Below, one piece after another: positions 16,584-25,314 of a DNA stretch of 43,736 bases. Positions within the stretch are counted from its first letter, which is position 1, and each line of letters begins with the position of its first letter. Source of the DNA: an uncultured Hyphomicrobiales bacterium (GTDB taxonomy: Bacteria > Pseudomonadota > Alphaproteobacteria > Rhizobiales > Beijerinckiaceae); the NCBI GenBank assembly GCA_903889985.1, contig CAISZN010000249.1:1-43736 (forward strand). Reading direction: 5' to 3'. Made by a program: the position numbers and the translations under genes. The notes beneath the pieces were generated by a model that was given only the letters and a program-made list of their open reading frames with translations, did no database searches and was not told where the DNA came from.

Positions 16584-17249
16584 TCAGTTCGTGATCTGGG
16601 CCCAGATGACCGTGCCAGCCGTCCTGACGCGCTCGATGGCCGTGTAAACCATCGCGTCGGAATAGGTGCGGCCGTCAGTCGGGCGGAAGACGGTCACAAA
16701 GACCTGCCCCTCAAATGAAACTTGCCCATGCCCCGCCCCGGCTGATGCCGGCTGGACATAAACCGTAGAAGCGTCCTCGCCCCACGCCCCGGTGCCTTGG
16801 TCATAGGCCAGCGCCCCGAGAGACCCGTTGCCGGTGGGTGAGGTCTCGTCGTAGGCCCCGTTGTCGCCGGGCTCCCAACCTTCATGAATGATCGGGGTGC
16901 GCCCGGTCAGGTCGATAAGAACCTGAGACAGGGCGTGCCGTGTATTGCGCTCGCGGAGGATTTCCGCGCGGATGCGGGCAGAGAAGGCTGCGTCACTTTC
17001 GCCTGAAAAGCGCAGGAGCCCGTAACCGAAATAATCGAAACTGACGAGGTCCGCGAAGCCGCCCGTTGCCGTCGCAATGCGCGCCTGTTGCTTGACGAAG
17101 GTCAGAAGGCTGTAAGCCCATGCCAGCCCGGTTGCAGGCCCGGTGATGACCGACTCAAGGATGGGCGATTGATCGGCGTCAGGAAACCAGCCTGCCGGCA
17201 GCAGGGCGCGAATGCGCGCCTTGATGTCACTGACATCACCCGTCTCCAT
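16584..17249 (-). CDS. baseplate wedge protein, gpI-like
   Basis: The 221-residue protein lies between gpJ and the fibre, the usual place of P2/Mu gpI. It has an N-terminal helical domain (IKARIRALLPAGWFPD, FVKQQARIATATGGFADLVSFDYFG) and a C-terminal beta part (VFVTVFRPTDGRTYSDAM). It shares one nucleotide of its start codon with the gpJ stop. In related phages this protein links the baseplate wedge to the fibre. Sequence motifs are weak, so the name comes mainly from position. Confidence 0.75.
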   Translation of the reverse strand: METGDVSDIKARIRALLPAGWFPDADQSPILESVITGPATGLAWAYSLLTFVKQQARIATATGGFADLVSFDYFGYGLLRFSGESDAAFSARIRAEILRERNTRHALSQVLIDLTGRTPIIHEGWEPGDNGAYDETSPTGNGSLGALAYDQGTGAWGEDASTVYVQPASAGAGHGQVSFEGQVFVTVFRPTDGRTYSDAMVYTAIERVRTAGTVIWAQITN

Positions 17250-18379
17250 CAGGACACACTGACCGTTGCAACCTTGATGGCCGAGCGCGAACTCGCCGCA
17301 AGGTCAGAGGTCGATCCATTGATGGTCACGCCGCTCACATTGGTGACGCCGGGAGAGGCATCGTAAGCGATCTGGATGACGCGGGTGTAGGGCAGAGAGG
17401 TGCCGACCGGCAGATTGTTGATGTAGGTCACCAGCGCATTGTAAACGACCGTCACGGCGGTCGCGTGATCGTAGGATGGGCCGGTGGTGATGGTGAGGGC
17501 GACCGAGGCATAGATCAGATTGGGCGGCCAGACAGAAAACTGAACGCCTGCCGCGCGCACCGCATCAATCGCCGTATAGACAGAAGCGAGCAAGGTCGAG
17601 GATGGGGCGCCTGTGCCATCATCCACGATCACAAAAAACGAACCGCCCTTGGCCGCGCCGGTCAGATAGTCCTGATTTTCGGTGATCTTGTAATAGAGGC
17701 CCGACTGGGTAGTCATGATGGCATAGGAGACCGCGCCGAGCGTGGCCTTTGAAAGCGAGGCGATATAAGCCCGGAAGCGAACCCGAAGCGCAGCGTTGGT
17801 TTCTGGATCTTGGCCAGCCGTAAATGACAGGGCATTGGTGACGGTATCAATGCCGGGGATCGAGGTGGTCATCGCGGTGATGGAGCCCGCGACCACATTG
17901 GCCGCCGCTGCCTGATTGATCGAATTGGCCGTGACATTGACCGAGGCCGTTCCGCCCGCCGCCACATAGCCGCCAAGGCCAGCCGAATAGGCCCCGTTTG
18001 TCACGTCAGCCACAACGATGAACTTCTGCGACCCGTCGGCGGTCGAAACCGTTGCACCGACCGGGATGACGACCTGCTGAACCGGCGAAAAACGGGAAAA
18101 GGTCAGAGTTCCAACCGAGACGACGCCGGGCAGGCGGGACAGCCCGAAATCGTTGACGAAGCTGTCAAGATCGCTGCCCGTCGAGGTGGCCGCGCGGGTC
18201 GCCGCAAGGATTTGCAGCGCCATGCTCTCAAGCCAAAGCACAACGCCACTGTTGGCCTCGACCATGGCGCGCAGGACGCTGCCAATCGTGAAGTCGAGAA
18301 GCGCTGACGACTTGGCCTGAATGGCCGCAGTCTGGTCGCTGATGAGCGTGGCAAAGCTTTTCAGGTTCAGAGTGGCCAT
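17249..18379 (-). CDS. baseplate protein J-like
   Basis: The 376-residue protein matches the P2 gpJ/Mu gp47 family pattern: an N-terminal helix with SALLDFTIGSVLRAMVEANS, a middle stretch GTLTFSRFSPVQQVVIPVGATVST and a later PETNAALRVRFRAYIASLSKAT. This protein forms the baseplate wedge and transmits the signal for sheath contraction. It sits in the expected order between the gp25-like gene and gpI. Confidence 0.9.
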   Translation of the reverse strand: MATLNLKSFATLISDQTAAIQAKSSALLDFTIGSVLRAMVEANSGVVLWLESMALQILAATRAATSTGSDLDSFVNDFGLSRLPGVVSVGTLTFSRFSPVQQVVIPVGATVSTADGSQKFIVVADVTNGAYSAGLGGYVAAGGTASVNVTANSINQAAAANVVAGSITAMTTSIPGIDTVTNALSFTAGQDPETNAALRVRFRAYIASLSKATLGAVSYAIMTTQSGLYYKITENQDYLTGAAKGGSFFVIVDDGTGAPSSTLLASVYTAIDAVRAAGVQFSVWPPNLIYASVALTITTGPSYDHATAVTVVYNALVTYINNLPVGTSLPYTRVIQIAYDASPGVTNVSGVTINGSTSDLAASSRSAIKVATVSVS

Positions 18380-18383
18380 GGTC

Positions 18384-18749
18384 TCACTTCGTCACGTCGA
18401 ATGAAAGGGAGGTTTGAGACCCGGTCTGCACGCTCGTATAGGTGATGTGGCAGGTCACGCCATTCAGGAACGGTGTCACATCGACCTTCGGCGGCGGGGT
18501 CTTTGCGACCGATGCCTCGTTGAAGATCTGCGAGTTCACCAGCGACCGGATGGCAAGGATATTGGTCACCGTGCCGATCTTCTGAGGGATGCCTGCACCG
18601 TAATCGACGTGCCAGAGATAGCCGTTCACGGCCGTCATGAGGCGGCGAATGATGCGCTGCGTGGTCAGGTCGAGGTTGTCAACGGTGGCAAGGCTGCCGG
18701 TGGCAGAGACCTGCAAGTCACTGCCGAAAAAGTGCGACATATCCGGCAT
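18384..18749 (-). CDS. baseplate wedge protein, gp25/gpW-like
   Basis: The 121-residue protein has the gp25-like features LTTQRIIRRLMTAVNGYLWHVDYGAG, IPQKIG and NSQIFNEASVAK. Position next to gpJ and PAAR supports the assignment. The family attaches the sheath to the baseplate wedge. It overlaps nothing but is spaced only 0-4 nt from its neighbours. Confidence 0.82.
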   Translation of the reverse strand: MPDMSHFFGSDLQVSATGSLATVDNLDLTTQRIIRRLMTAVNGYLWHVDYGAGIPQKIGTVTNILAIRSLVNSQIFNEASVAKTPPPKVDVTPFLNGVTCHITYTSVQTGSQTSLSFDVTK

Positions 18750-19016
18750 TCAGACCCCCGTCGAGGAATTCGCGCCCCCGGTTGTGATGACCGCGCCGCA
18801 GGCGCAGGCAGCGCCCACATAGGCGACCTGTGCGCCCTCGCAGTAGAAGTTCGAGGACCCCTGCACGATGGGGTTGATGCCATGGCCGGGGAACGGGCAG
18901 GCAATCAGATCGCCTTTTCGGGCGATCAGCGCCCCGTTCGCGTAGGTCTTTGAACACGATGAGATGATGGTGCCGCCATGAGAATGGGCGTCACCCAGCC
19001 GGGCGATGAGAGGCAT
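18750..19016 (-). CDS. PAAR-domain spike tip protein
   Basis: The 88-residue protein has PAAR-type features: LGDAHSHGGTI near the start, KGDLIACPFPGHG in the middle, and several Cys/His that could bind a metal ion at the tip. PAAR proteins form a sharp cone on the spike trimer and help it pierce the outer membrane. It follows the gpV-like spike gene by 1 nt, as expected for a spike and its tip. Confidence 0.88.
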   Translation of the reverse strand: MPLIARLGDAHSHGGTIISSCSKTYANGALIARKGDLIACPFPGHGINPIVQGSSNFYCEGAQVAYVGAACACGAVITTGGANSSTGV

Positions 19017-19017
19017 G

Positions 19018-19518
19018 TCAGGCCTCGTTCAGATGGATCTGGCCGTTGATCGCGATCTTGCCGGAGCCAGAGGATACCGTCACAGGCCCGTCAACGGTCG
19101 TGACCGTCACGCCCTTGCCGTTGCCGGTGATCTTGATATGCCCGTCCTTATCCCACATGACGGATGTCTTGGTGCCGTGGTGGACGATGGCCGTCTCGCC
19201 GCTCTCAACCTGTGGCGCGGGGTCCGCATCCGAGTGCAGGAAGTGCGAGACGAAGCCGCTTTCAATGTCGCCGTCGAGAAACCCGATTACGACCTGATCG
19301 CCGGGGCTCGCCCCATGGACGAAGGAAATCCCCTGCCCTGCGGCATGGCGGCCAATCGGTATCCAGCCGCTTTCGTTTCCGTCAGGCTGATAGGTCACCT
19401 TCACGGAATGCGTCTTCTTGTCATAGCTCGATACGACCCCAGCCCGAGGGTGCGTCATGTTGGACATGGCCCGGCCAATCTCGCGCCGGATCAGGTTTGT
19501 GATGTCGTCACCGATCAT
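19018..19518 (-). CDS. baseplate spike protein, gpV-like
   Basis: The 166-residue protein starts with a helix (IGDDITNLIRREIGRAM), has an OB-fold-like region (THPRAGVVSSYDKKTHSVKV, SPGDQVVIGFLDGD), and ends in short beta repeats (HIKITGNGKGVTVTTVDGPV) like a beta-helical spike. This is the P2 gpV/Mu gp45 plan. It overlaps the gpD-like gene by 4 nt and precedes the PAAR gene. Confidence 0.88.
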   Translation of the reverse strand: MIGDDITNLIRREIGRAMSNMTHPRAGVVSSYDKKTHSVKVTYQPDGNESGWIPIGRHAAGQGISFVHGASPGDQVVIGFLDGDIESGFVSHFLHSDADPAPQVESGETAIVHHGTKTSVMWDKDGHIKITGNGKGVTVTTVDGPVTVSSGSGKIAINGQIHLNEA

Positions 19519-20492
19519 CCCTCAGAGCCCTTTGACTTGGCAGAGACCGTCATCCGGAAGCCTTCGGTGAAGCTCATGCGATACTGGACCGTCGTGATCT
19601 CGTAGGTGTCATCGTAGATGCTGCCGGTTCCCGAGATCGAGATGTTCATTCTGGCATTCAGCCCGGTGTTGCCTGGCATGTCGAGCGTGATCGACTTGCC
19701 GTGTGCCGAGTTCTCGCGAAGCTTTTTGGCCGCGATCTTGTCGGCCTGTGCCTGCGTCAGGCCTGGATGATGGTGTTTGTATTCAGGCCCCTTCGACCCC
19801 TTCGTGGAGGTGATGACCTTCTTGAGCTTGTGGTTCCAGCTCTTGACGGTGACCTTCGCGCCCTTGCTCACAACTAGGTTGCGGCGGCATTTCAGGTCGA
19901 TGAACGAGCCCTGCGCATAGCTGGCGGGCGTTGGCGGGACATAGAACACCGGGAAGGTCGGGACTTCCTCGGTCATGTTCTTGAAATAGAGCGTGCCATT
20001 CGTGACGTAGGCATTCATGCCGAACAGATCAGCCAGCCGATTGATCATGGACCAGTGAGAGTGGTCATGCTGAAAGGCATTCCAGTCGATCTGGTAGATC
20101 TTGCCCGCCTTGTCGCCAATCTCGTCCATATCGACGGACAGGCCAGCCTCGCCGGCAAGCTGCTGGACGACCTCGCCCGGCTTTTTGTTCAGGAACTTCT
20201 TGCGGTCCTTCTTGTCGATCAGCTTCGCGCCCTTGTCGCGCCCGCTGATGCGATAGACCCGCTTTGCGAAATCCGCTTCGACGCTGTCCACGAACCCGTC
20301 GAACATTTGGACCCCGCCGGGCCCGTCATTCGACATTGTAACCTGCACTGCGATGTCCTCGCCGTCCCAGCCGCCAAGCGACATGGGCAATTCAGCGTGG
20401 AATGTGTCGGTGTTTTTCGTCCTTGACTGCGAAACCTCCACAGACAGGACCGGCAGGCCATTAACATAGGCCCGAGGCTGGCGGTCAGCCAT
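19515..20492 (-). CDS. tail hub protein, gpD-like
   Basis: The 325-residue protein resembles the late control D/Mu gp44 hub family: an N-terminal beta barrel (VLSVEVSQSRTKNTDTFHAEL), a middle part with SGRDKGAKLIDKKD, GEVVQQLAGEAGLSV and HWSMINRLADLFGMNAYV, and a C-terminal barrel (YEITTVQYRMSF). The hub sits at the centre of the baseplate and carries the spike. It is between the LysM and spike genes, as expected. Confidence 0.88.
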   Translation of the reverse strand: MADRQPRAYVNGLPVLSVEVSQSRTKNTDTFHAELPMSLGGWDGEDIAVQVTMSNDGPGGVQMFDGFVDSVEADFAKRVYRISGRDKGAKLIDKKDRKKFLNKKPGEVVQQLAGEAGLSVDMDEIGDKAGKIYQIDWNAFQHDHSHWSMINRLADLFGMNAYVTNGTLYFKNMTEEVPTFPVFYVPPTPASYAQGSFIDLKCRRNLVVSKGAKVTVKSWNHKLKKVITSTKGSKGPEYKHHHPGLTQAQADKIAAKKLRENSAHGKSITLDMPGNTGLNARMNISISGTGSIYDDTYEITTVQYRMSFTEGFRMTVSAKSKGSEG

Positions 20493-20709
20493 AGAGGATG
20501 CCGTCTGTGCTGGCGTTCTTGTCCACGGCTGGAAGGCGCAGGACGTAGATGCCCGAGAAAAATGGGTCAGCCATGCCGTTCAGGCGGGCCACGCGGTTCC
20601 ACTGGCGTGCATCGCCAAGGTAGCGGGCAGCGATATCAAACAGGTTGCCCGACACGACCGTGACCGTCTTGACAGGCTGCGTCGTCTGAAGGGCGGGAAT
20701 ATCGGTCAT
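20485..20709 (-). CDS. LysM-like tail protein (gpX-like)
   Basis: The 74-residue protein contains one LysM-like domain (VTVVSGNLFDIAARYLGDARQWNRVARLNGM, then FSGIYVLRLP). In P2-like and Mu-like phages such a protein precedes the hub and helps join tube and hub. The start at 20709 shares ATGA with the stop of the gene upstream. The ORF-track start 15 nt further out is not needed. Confidence 0.82.
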   Translation of the reverse strand: MTDIPALQTTQPVKTVTVVSGNLFDIAARYLGDARQWNRVARLNGMADPFFSGIYVLRLPAVDKNASTDGILYG

Positions 20710-21029
20710 GCACCCACACTCCACGTCAGGTTAACGACCATGCGATCAGCGTAGTCCTGTGCCTTTAGAAGCCCGTCCTCGGACAAGGTGACGCGAACCT
20801 GCCCAGCAAGATAGATGGCCAACAGTGCCGGGTCGGTGCCGGTATCCATGCCGGAGGTGATCAGGGCATCGAGTGCCGCGGTCGCCGCATGAAGATCGGT
20901 CGAAAGCTGCTTGGCAGCGTCCAGCAGCGGCGAGATGACCGAAAAGCTGGCACCCTGCAAAGTCCCGGCGTTGGTGATAGCCGTCTGGAATGCCGCAAGG
21001 TCGGTCGAGATGTTAGAAGCCAAGGCCAT
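20706..21029 (-). CDS. tail protein of unknown role
   Basis: The 107-residue protein is helical (TDLAAFQTAITNAGTLQ, LLDAAKQLSTDLHAATAALDALI) with a short beta end (DRMVVNLTWSVGA). GGAGTG precedes the ATG at 21029, and the gene overlaps the preceding stop by 17 nt. Position between the circularisation-like protein and the LysM gene suggests a baseplate hub component or its chaperone. Confidence 0.65.
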   Translation of the reverse strand: MALASNISTDLAAFQTAITNAGTLQGASFSVISPLLDAAKQLSTDLHAATAALDALITSGMDTGTDPALLAIYLAGQVRVTLSEDGLLKAQDYADRMVVNLTWSVGA

Positions 21030-21552
21030 CAAGTGCACTCCCGACCGCGTCGTTGACCGCCCCGCCGATGGCATTCATGGCGAAGCTGACCGGATTGTTG
21101 AGGACGCCGTTAATCATGCCTGCAACCTGCGCAAGGTCGCCCCCAATCAGGCCCCCAAGATCGCCAGCAAGAAGGCCCCCAATTGCCCCGACCCCAGCCC
21201 CAAAAGGATCGCCAGAGACAACGCACTCGATCTCGTAGGGGATCTCCCAGCCCTTCTCGTAGCTCGGCTTAAAGTGCTGGATCACGACCATGTAGAACAG
21301 GCCGCCCCACGTCAGCGGGACGGCTGCACCAGCCTGGCGCATGGCATCGACTGCCTGCGCTCGACCAAGGGCATCAGGCCCCCGGAAGCGCCCGCGCCAG
21401 CGGATGTTGTCTGGATCTGGCCCCATGGCCTCAACGATGCGCTGGCCGCCGATCAGTTTGTGGGTGACAAGCTGTTGCTGACCACCGAAGTTGATGTCGC
21501 CGGGGATTTCCCACCCGTCGAATGTGACCGCGCCGAGTGTCAATTCAGACAT
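21013..21552 (-). CDS. baseplate hub-proximal protein, Mu gpN-like (tentative)
   Basis: The 179-residue protein has an N-terminal barrel-like start (FDGWEIPGDINFGGQQQLVTHK) and RWRGRFRGPDALGRAQAVDAM, which resembles the first domain of phage DNA-circularisation/baseplate proteins. Then comes VVSGDPFGAG and a Gly/Ala/Leu-rich hydrophobic tail. It is shorter than Mu gpN. It follows the tape measure gene by 10 nt. The function is inferred from order. Confidence 0.65.
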   Translation of the reverse strand: MSELTLGAVTFDGWEIPGDINFGGQQQLVTHKLIGGQRIVEAMGPDPDNIRWRGRFRGPDALGRAQAVDAMRQAGAAVPLTWGGLFYMVVIQHFKPSYEKGWEIPYEIECVVSGDPFGAGVGAIGGLLAGDLGGLIGGDLAQVAGMINGVLNNPVSFAMNAIGGAVNDAVGSALDGLGF

Positions 21553-21562
21553 TGGTCAGGCC

Positions 21563-24247
21563 TCACGCATCAATCGGAGCAAAGGCGGTGCGCACGTCAT
21601 GGTCATTGGTCGATTGAGTATGTTCATGACGCCCGACCATTTCGCTTTCCATGGCCGATGCGAAGACGCGCCCATTGACGGTGAAAACCATCTTCTTTTG
21701 GCCCGTCGTTGCCCCTGAAGGAGGAACAAAGCTTGATTGCTTCCCCGGTGGTTTTGCCGCCGCTGGCGCATTTGGCGTTGTGCCTAGTGACGGCATTTTG
21801 AACCCACTCAGGGCACCCTGAATGCCGCTCAGGAGAGAAGCCCCGGCACGGGAGCCCGCGCCTGCAAAATCTGCCCCCGCAAATCCGTTTGTTATCTTCA
21901 AGCCAGCATCCGTGCCCTTAGTGGCAAACCCGGCAAGGCTAAAACCGTTAGCGAGCTGCGTGGCCGCTTCGGCACCTTTGGCTGTGTTATCTTTTGTTGG
22001 CGCAAGTTCCTGCGGACCGCCAATCGGTTTTGGGAACGGCGCAATGCCGGAAGACAGCGATTTCCCAATCGCGTCACCAATATATTTGCCGACCTTAGAT
22101 GCCGCACCTGATAAGTCTGCCGAATTAACGTCTGGCATCTTGGGCAGGGACGACTGCGGCATCTTACCAAGACCGGGGGTCTTAACCCCGCCAAGCGAAC
22201 CCATAATGCCACTGAGCAAGGAAGCCCCGGCTTTAGTGCCAGCCCCTGCAAAGTCTGCACCAGCGAACCCGCCGATGGTCTTTTGTCCAGCGGATTCGCC
22301 ATTGGTGGCGAAGCCAGCGACATTGAACCCGCTGGCAATCTGCTGCGCTGCTTCCGCGCCCTTGGCTGCAAGCCCAGCGGTGTCACCCACAGATTTGCTT
22401 TCACCTTGCGGGGCACTTGGGGTTGATTTTTGAGGGGCGGCTAATGGCCCTTTTGTCGGAGCAGACGGGCGGACGCCCCACCTCTTAGTGAGGTCATCCA
22501 TGGCCTTCATGCGGTCGTCAATTTCGCCGCTCGGGACGCCCCAAAACTGAAGCGGCCACCCGCTCGTAGGCCCCTGCCCGATTGAATATGGCGGGGCAGG
22601 CATATTGCCGGGGACGCCGTTCATACCAAATCGGAACGCTGCGCGCCCATCACCGATAGAATACTTTTCGGCTTCCGGCATCTTCGGGCCATTCAAGCCA
22701 AAGTGCGGACTGCGGTCGCCTTCCTTATTTGGTGGCTTGATAAGTGCCAACGCGACGGCAAGCGCGGTGATAGCACCCGCGACCAAACCAACCGCACCAG
22801 CCGCGCCGACAGCCGCAGAAATGACGGCCGTGCCACCAATCACGAGCAGTGCGGCTGAAAGTGCTGCGATTGCAATCCCAATGTTTGCCATCGCGCCGGG
22901 GTTTGCATTCGCGAACCCGCCAATGGAAGTGAACATTTCCGTGATGCCCTTCATCACAGGGATTGCTGCCTGCATCATCGGCGCACCGATGGATTGCATC
23001 ATGCTTTCGTGCTGTTCTTCATAGGCCTTTTTAACGCCCTTAGAATTTCGGTTCGTGTAGTCGTTATAGGACTGGTCAATGCTATGTGCCTGACGCCACT
23101 GCGGAATGTCTTTGGCGATTTGATCAAGGAAGCCAGGGTCCGAAAACATTGTGAGCATACGCATGACATTGCGATTGCGGCCAACCTTCGCAATGTTGCT
23201 ATCAAATTCGGAACGCTCTTCCGGGTTCATGTGGGATACGTCGATTTTTTTATCACCGACTGATCGGATCAGGTCGCCCAACATCCCTTTTTCTTTGGTG
23301 GTCAGGGCTGTCAATGCAGGGGTGACGACTTTCGTCATCCAACCATGGATGTCGAACTTCCCCTGCCCAGTGTAGTCGGATGACCCAACAATGCCTCCGG
23401 GCGCGACGTTTATGCGACCGCCCTTATCGTGAGTGACCTTCGACGGATCAATCAACTTAGCCTTGTTCAACAGCTCATATTGCTGTTTTGACAGGGTGTT
23501 CGCCCCCGTCATGAACATATATGCCGACATCATGGCCGTGCCGGCGGTGTCGCCGCCTAGATCCGCCGCGACGACAGACATCGGGCCAGCAAGAAAGTCA
23601 GGACTTGCGTTCGCCCAAGCGACACCGCCACGCTTGGCCATGGTCTGATAGGTGCCGGCATCGAGCTTGCCACCAGACCCGATGATGTTTTGAGCAAGCC
23701 TTTCAGCGAGTGCTTTCGTTCCAACGGGGTCGGACGTGGTGCGCCCGGTCATCTCCATTGCGCGCCACATCTTCATGCCTTCGCCCTCGGCTTTCTTGCC
23801 GGTGGCGTTGGCGATGATAGCCTCAAGCTTCATCGACCAAGGCGTGATTTCTTCCGCGTGTTGAGCCCCAACGACTGATCGCAGTTCGTTGTAATTGCGG
23901 AGATAGTCTGAAACCGTCGAAGTCGGGACGGCCGTGGCGACCTCGCTGTAATACTTGCTTTGGAGGCGCAGGACCTCGTTGTATTTGATGCCGCTGCGCT
24001 GAAGCTTGTCCTGCTGATCCAGCAGCTTGTCGCCGTGGTTCGCGATACCCTTGAGTTCGGAGGCAAGACCAAGGCCCGCACCGATAGAAAGAGCCCCCCA
24101 AATGGCAGGCTTGAGCCCGGCAAGGCCCTTTTGCAGGGTCGCCACGCTGGCCCCAAGGTCCAGAACCTCTTTCGAAATCGCCGCAAGGACGCCAGAGACG
24201 CCATTTTCCGCCTTCAGGTGGATTGCGACTTCATAGACTTGGGCCAT
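21563..24247 (-). CDS. tail tape measure protein
   Basis: The 894-residue protein is the longest in the tail region and lies directly after the chaperone pair. It has a helical N-terminus with Gly/Ala/Leu segments, a hydrophobic block (about 460-510: GIAIAALSAALLVIGGTAV) and Gly-rich linkers. Near the C-terminus is a duplicated unit: GAEAAQQIASGFNVAGFATNG and GAEAATQLANGFSLAGFATKG, each followed by GFAGADFAGAG. It sets tail length and is probably ejected with the DNA. The start overlaps no other gene. A plus-strand insert lies just upstream. Confidence 0.9.
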   Translation of the reverse strand: MAQVYEVAIHLKAENGVSGVLAAISKEVLDLGASVATLQKGLAGLKPAIWGALSIGAGLGLASELKGIANHGDKLLDQQDKLQRSGIKYNEVLRLQSKYYSEVATAVPTSTVSDYLRNYNELRSVVGAQHAEEITPWSMKLEAIIANATGKKAEGEGMKMWRAMEMTGRTTSDPVGTKALAERLAQNIIGSGGKLDAGTYQTMAKRGGVAWANASPDFLAGPMSVVAADLGGDTAGTAMMSAYMFMTGANTLSKQQYELLNKAKLIDPSKVTHDKGGRINVAPGGIVGSSDYTGQGKFDIHGWMTKVVTPALTALTTKEKGMLGDLIRSVGDKKIDVSHMNPEERSEFDSNIAKVGRNRNVMRMLTMFSDPGFLDQIAKDIPQWRQAHSIDQSYNDYTNRNSKGVKKAYEEQHESMMQSIGAPMMQAAIPVMKGITEMFTSIGGFANANPGAMANIGIAIAALSAALLVIGGTAVISAAVGAAGAVGLVAGAITALAVALALIKPPNKEGDRSPHFGLNGPKMPEAEKYSIGDGRAAFRFGMNGVPGNMPAPPYSIGQGPTSGWPLQFWGVPSGEIDDRMKAMDDLTKRWGVRPSAPTKGPLAAPQKSTPSAPQGESKSVGDTAGLAAKGAEAAQQIASGFNVAGFATNGESAGQKTIGGFAGADFAGAGTKAGASLLSGIMGSLGGVKTPGLGKMPQSSLPKMPDVNSADLSGAASKVGKYIGDAIGKSLSSGIAPFPKPIGGPQELAPTKDNTAKGAEAATQLANGFSLAGFATKGTDAGLKITNGFAGADFAGAGSRAGASLLSGIQGALSGFKMPSLGTTPNAPAAAKPPGKQSSFVPPSGATTGQKKMVFTVNGRVFASAMESEMVGRHEHTQSTNDHDVRTAFAPIDA

Positions 24248-24370
24248 CTAGAAACCTGCGCTAAAGTGGGGAATTCATGGAGACTGACGGCTATGCGCTT
24301 ATGGTTTAGCGGCCCAAGGATAATGGGGATCAGAACCGGCGTGAGCTTCGGTCCGGAGGATTGGCGAGCG

Positions 24371-24922
24371 ATGAACCCGCCGACTGACCCGGCCATAAGC
24401 GGGAAGCTCGACGGTGCATTCGTCTATGTCATCACCGGGCAGCACGGGAAATCCAAGATTGGTGTGTCTGGGAACCCGATTGCTCGTCTGGCTCAACTTC
24501 AAACAGGGTCGCCAGACGCCCTTGCACTAGCGTTTATCGGGGCGACGAACGGCGGCGGATACCGGGTCGAGGCAGAAGCCAAGCGCATCTTGGCGAAACA
24601 GTCGCTTGCGACCGATGAATGGTTCGACGTTCAACCGGAACTTGCGATTTCGGTCGTCATGGGAGCGGCTGTGAAGGTCAAGGAGCCCGTCGCGGTCGTC
24701 TCAGCATCTCAGGTGCCGACAATCATTCGCGCTTGCCTCAGCGCGCCGGGGACGGCCGCTGCCAAGCCATCTGCGGTCCCATATATTGCCGCCACCGCAT
24801 TGATGATGGCCTCATTGGCATTCATTATCGGGAAGCTAACCGGCGGGAACTTCTTGCCCCCTGCTATAGGCGTCTCGATTGGATATGCGATTGCCTTGGC
24901 CGTGTATTTCAAGGTCCGGTGA
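24371..24922 (+). CDS. GIY-YIG-like (T5orf172/Mug113) domain protein with membrane segment
   Basis: About 183 residues. The first 100 carry the T5orf172/Mug113-type GIY-YIG nuclease pattern: FVYVITG, then KIGVSGNPIARLAQLQTG, EAEAKRILAKQS and DEWFDV. The C-terminal part is hydrophobic (YIAATALMMASLAFIIGKL, AIGVSIGYAIALAVYF), suggesting one or two membrane helices. It is the only clear plus-strand gene inside the late operon, lying between the tape measure and a head-tail type gene, and it overlaps the latter's end by 14 nt. GGAGG lies 11 nt before the ATG at 24371. Starts at 24293 and 24323 are possible. It may be a moron or a relic of a homing element. Confidence 0.72.
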   Translation: MNPPTDPAISGKLDGAFVYVITGQHGKSKIGVSGNPIARLAQLQTGSPDALALAFIGATNGGGYRVEAEAKRILAKQSLATDEWFDVQPELAISVVMGAAVKVKEPVAVVSASQVPTIIRACLSAPGTAAAKPSAVPYIAATALMMASLAFIIGKLTGGNFLPPAIGVSIGYAIALAVYFKVR

Positions 24923-25310
24923 TCGACTTCAAAGCGCCGTTGGCAATCATGTCGGCGGCCTTCTGGCCATCATGTGCCACTGCCCCGCCGAGGAACGGAC
25001 GCGCCGGGATTTTTGAAGTCCCAAACTCATGCCACGTTGCCTTCTTGTTGTCCGACCCGACATAGCCTTCATGCCGGTCTGAATTGTGAGTGATGGACGC
25101 CTTCAACTCGCCAGTATCCAGCAGTGGCGTGTCGCCATGCTTCGCAACGGCTGCCGGGCCCAGGGGCGCCCATCCGAACTTGTATGTTCCAATCGCATCC
25201 TTGGCCGAATTCTCAAGGACGACGCAGGCCTTTTCCATGCTATCGCCCAGGTGCTTTTCGCAGGCGATGGAAGCGGCCATCATCTTGGCAGCAAATGTCG
25301 CAAGGTCCAT
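24909..25310 (-). CDS. tail completion/virion morphogenesis-like protein
   Basis: The 133-residue protein resembles HK97 gp10-like and virion-morphogenesis proteins: LATFAAKMMAASIACEKHLG, GDTPLLDTGELKASI and WHEFGTSKIPARPFLGGAV. The last motif is common at the C-terminus of tail-completion proteins. The ATG at 25310 follows the frameshifted chaperone stop by 5 nt. The ORF-track start at 25376 overlaps that reading frame and was dropped. Its place after the tail chaperone is unusual, since such genes usually precede the sheath. Confidence 0.72.
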   Translation of the reverse strand: MDLATFAAKMMAASIACEKHLGDSMEKACVVLENSAKDAIGTYKFGWAPLGPAAVAKHGDTPLLDTGELKASITHNSDRHEGYVGSDNKKATWHEFGTSKIPARPFLGGAVAHDGQKAADMIANGALKSITGP

Positions 25311-25314
25311 GAGA

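Noticed and set aside
24277-24309. Short plus-strand ORF of 10 codons before the GIY-YIG-like gene
   Set aside because: Too short to support as a gene. It could only be a leader, with no further evidence.
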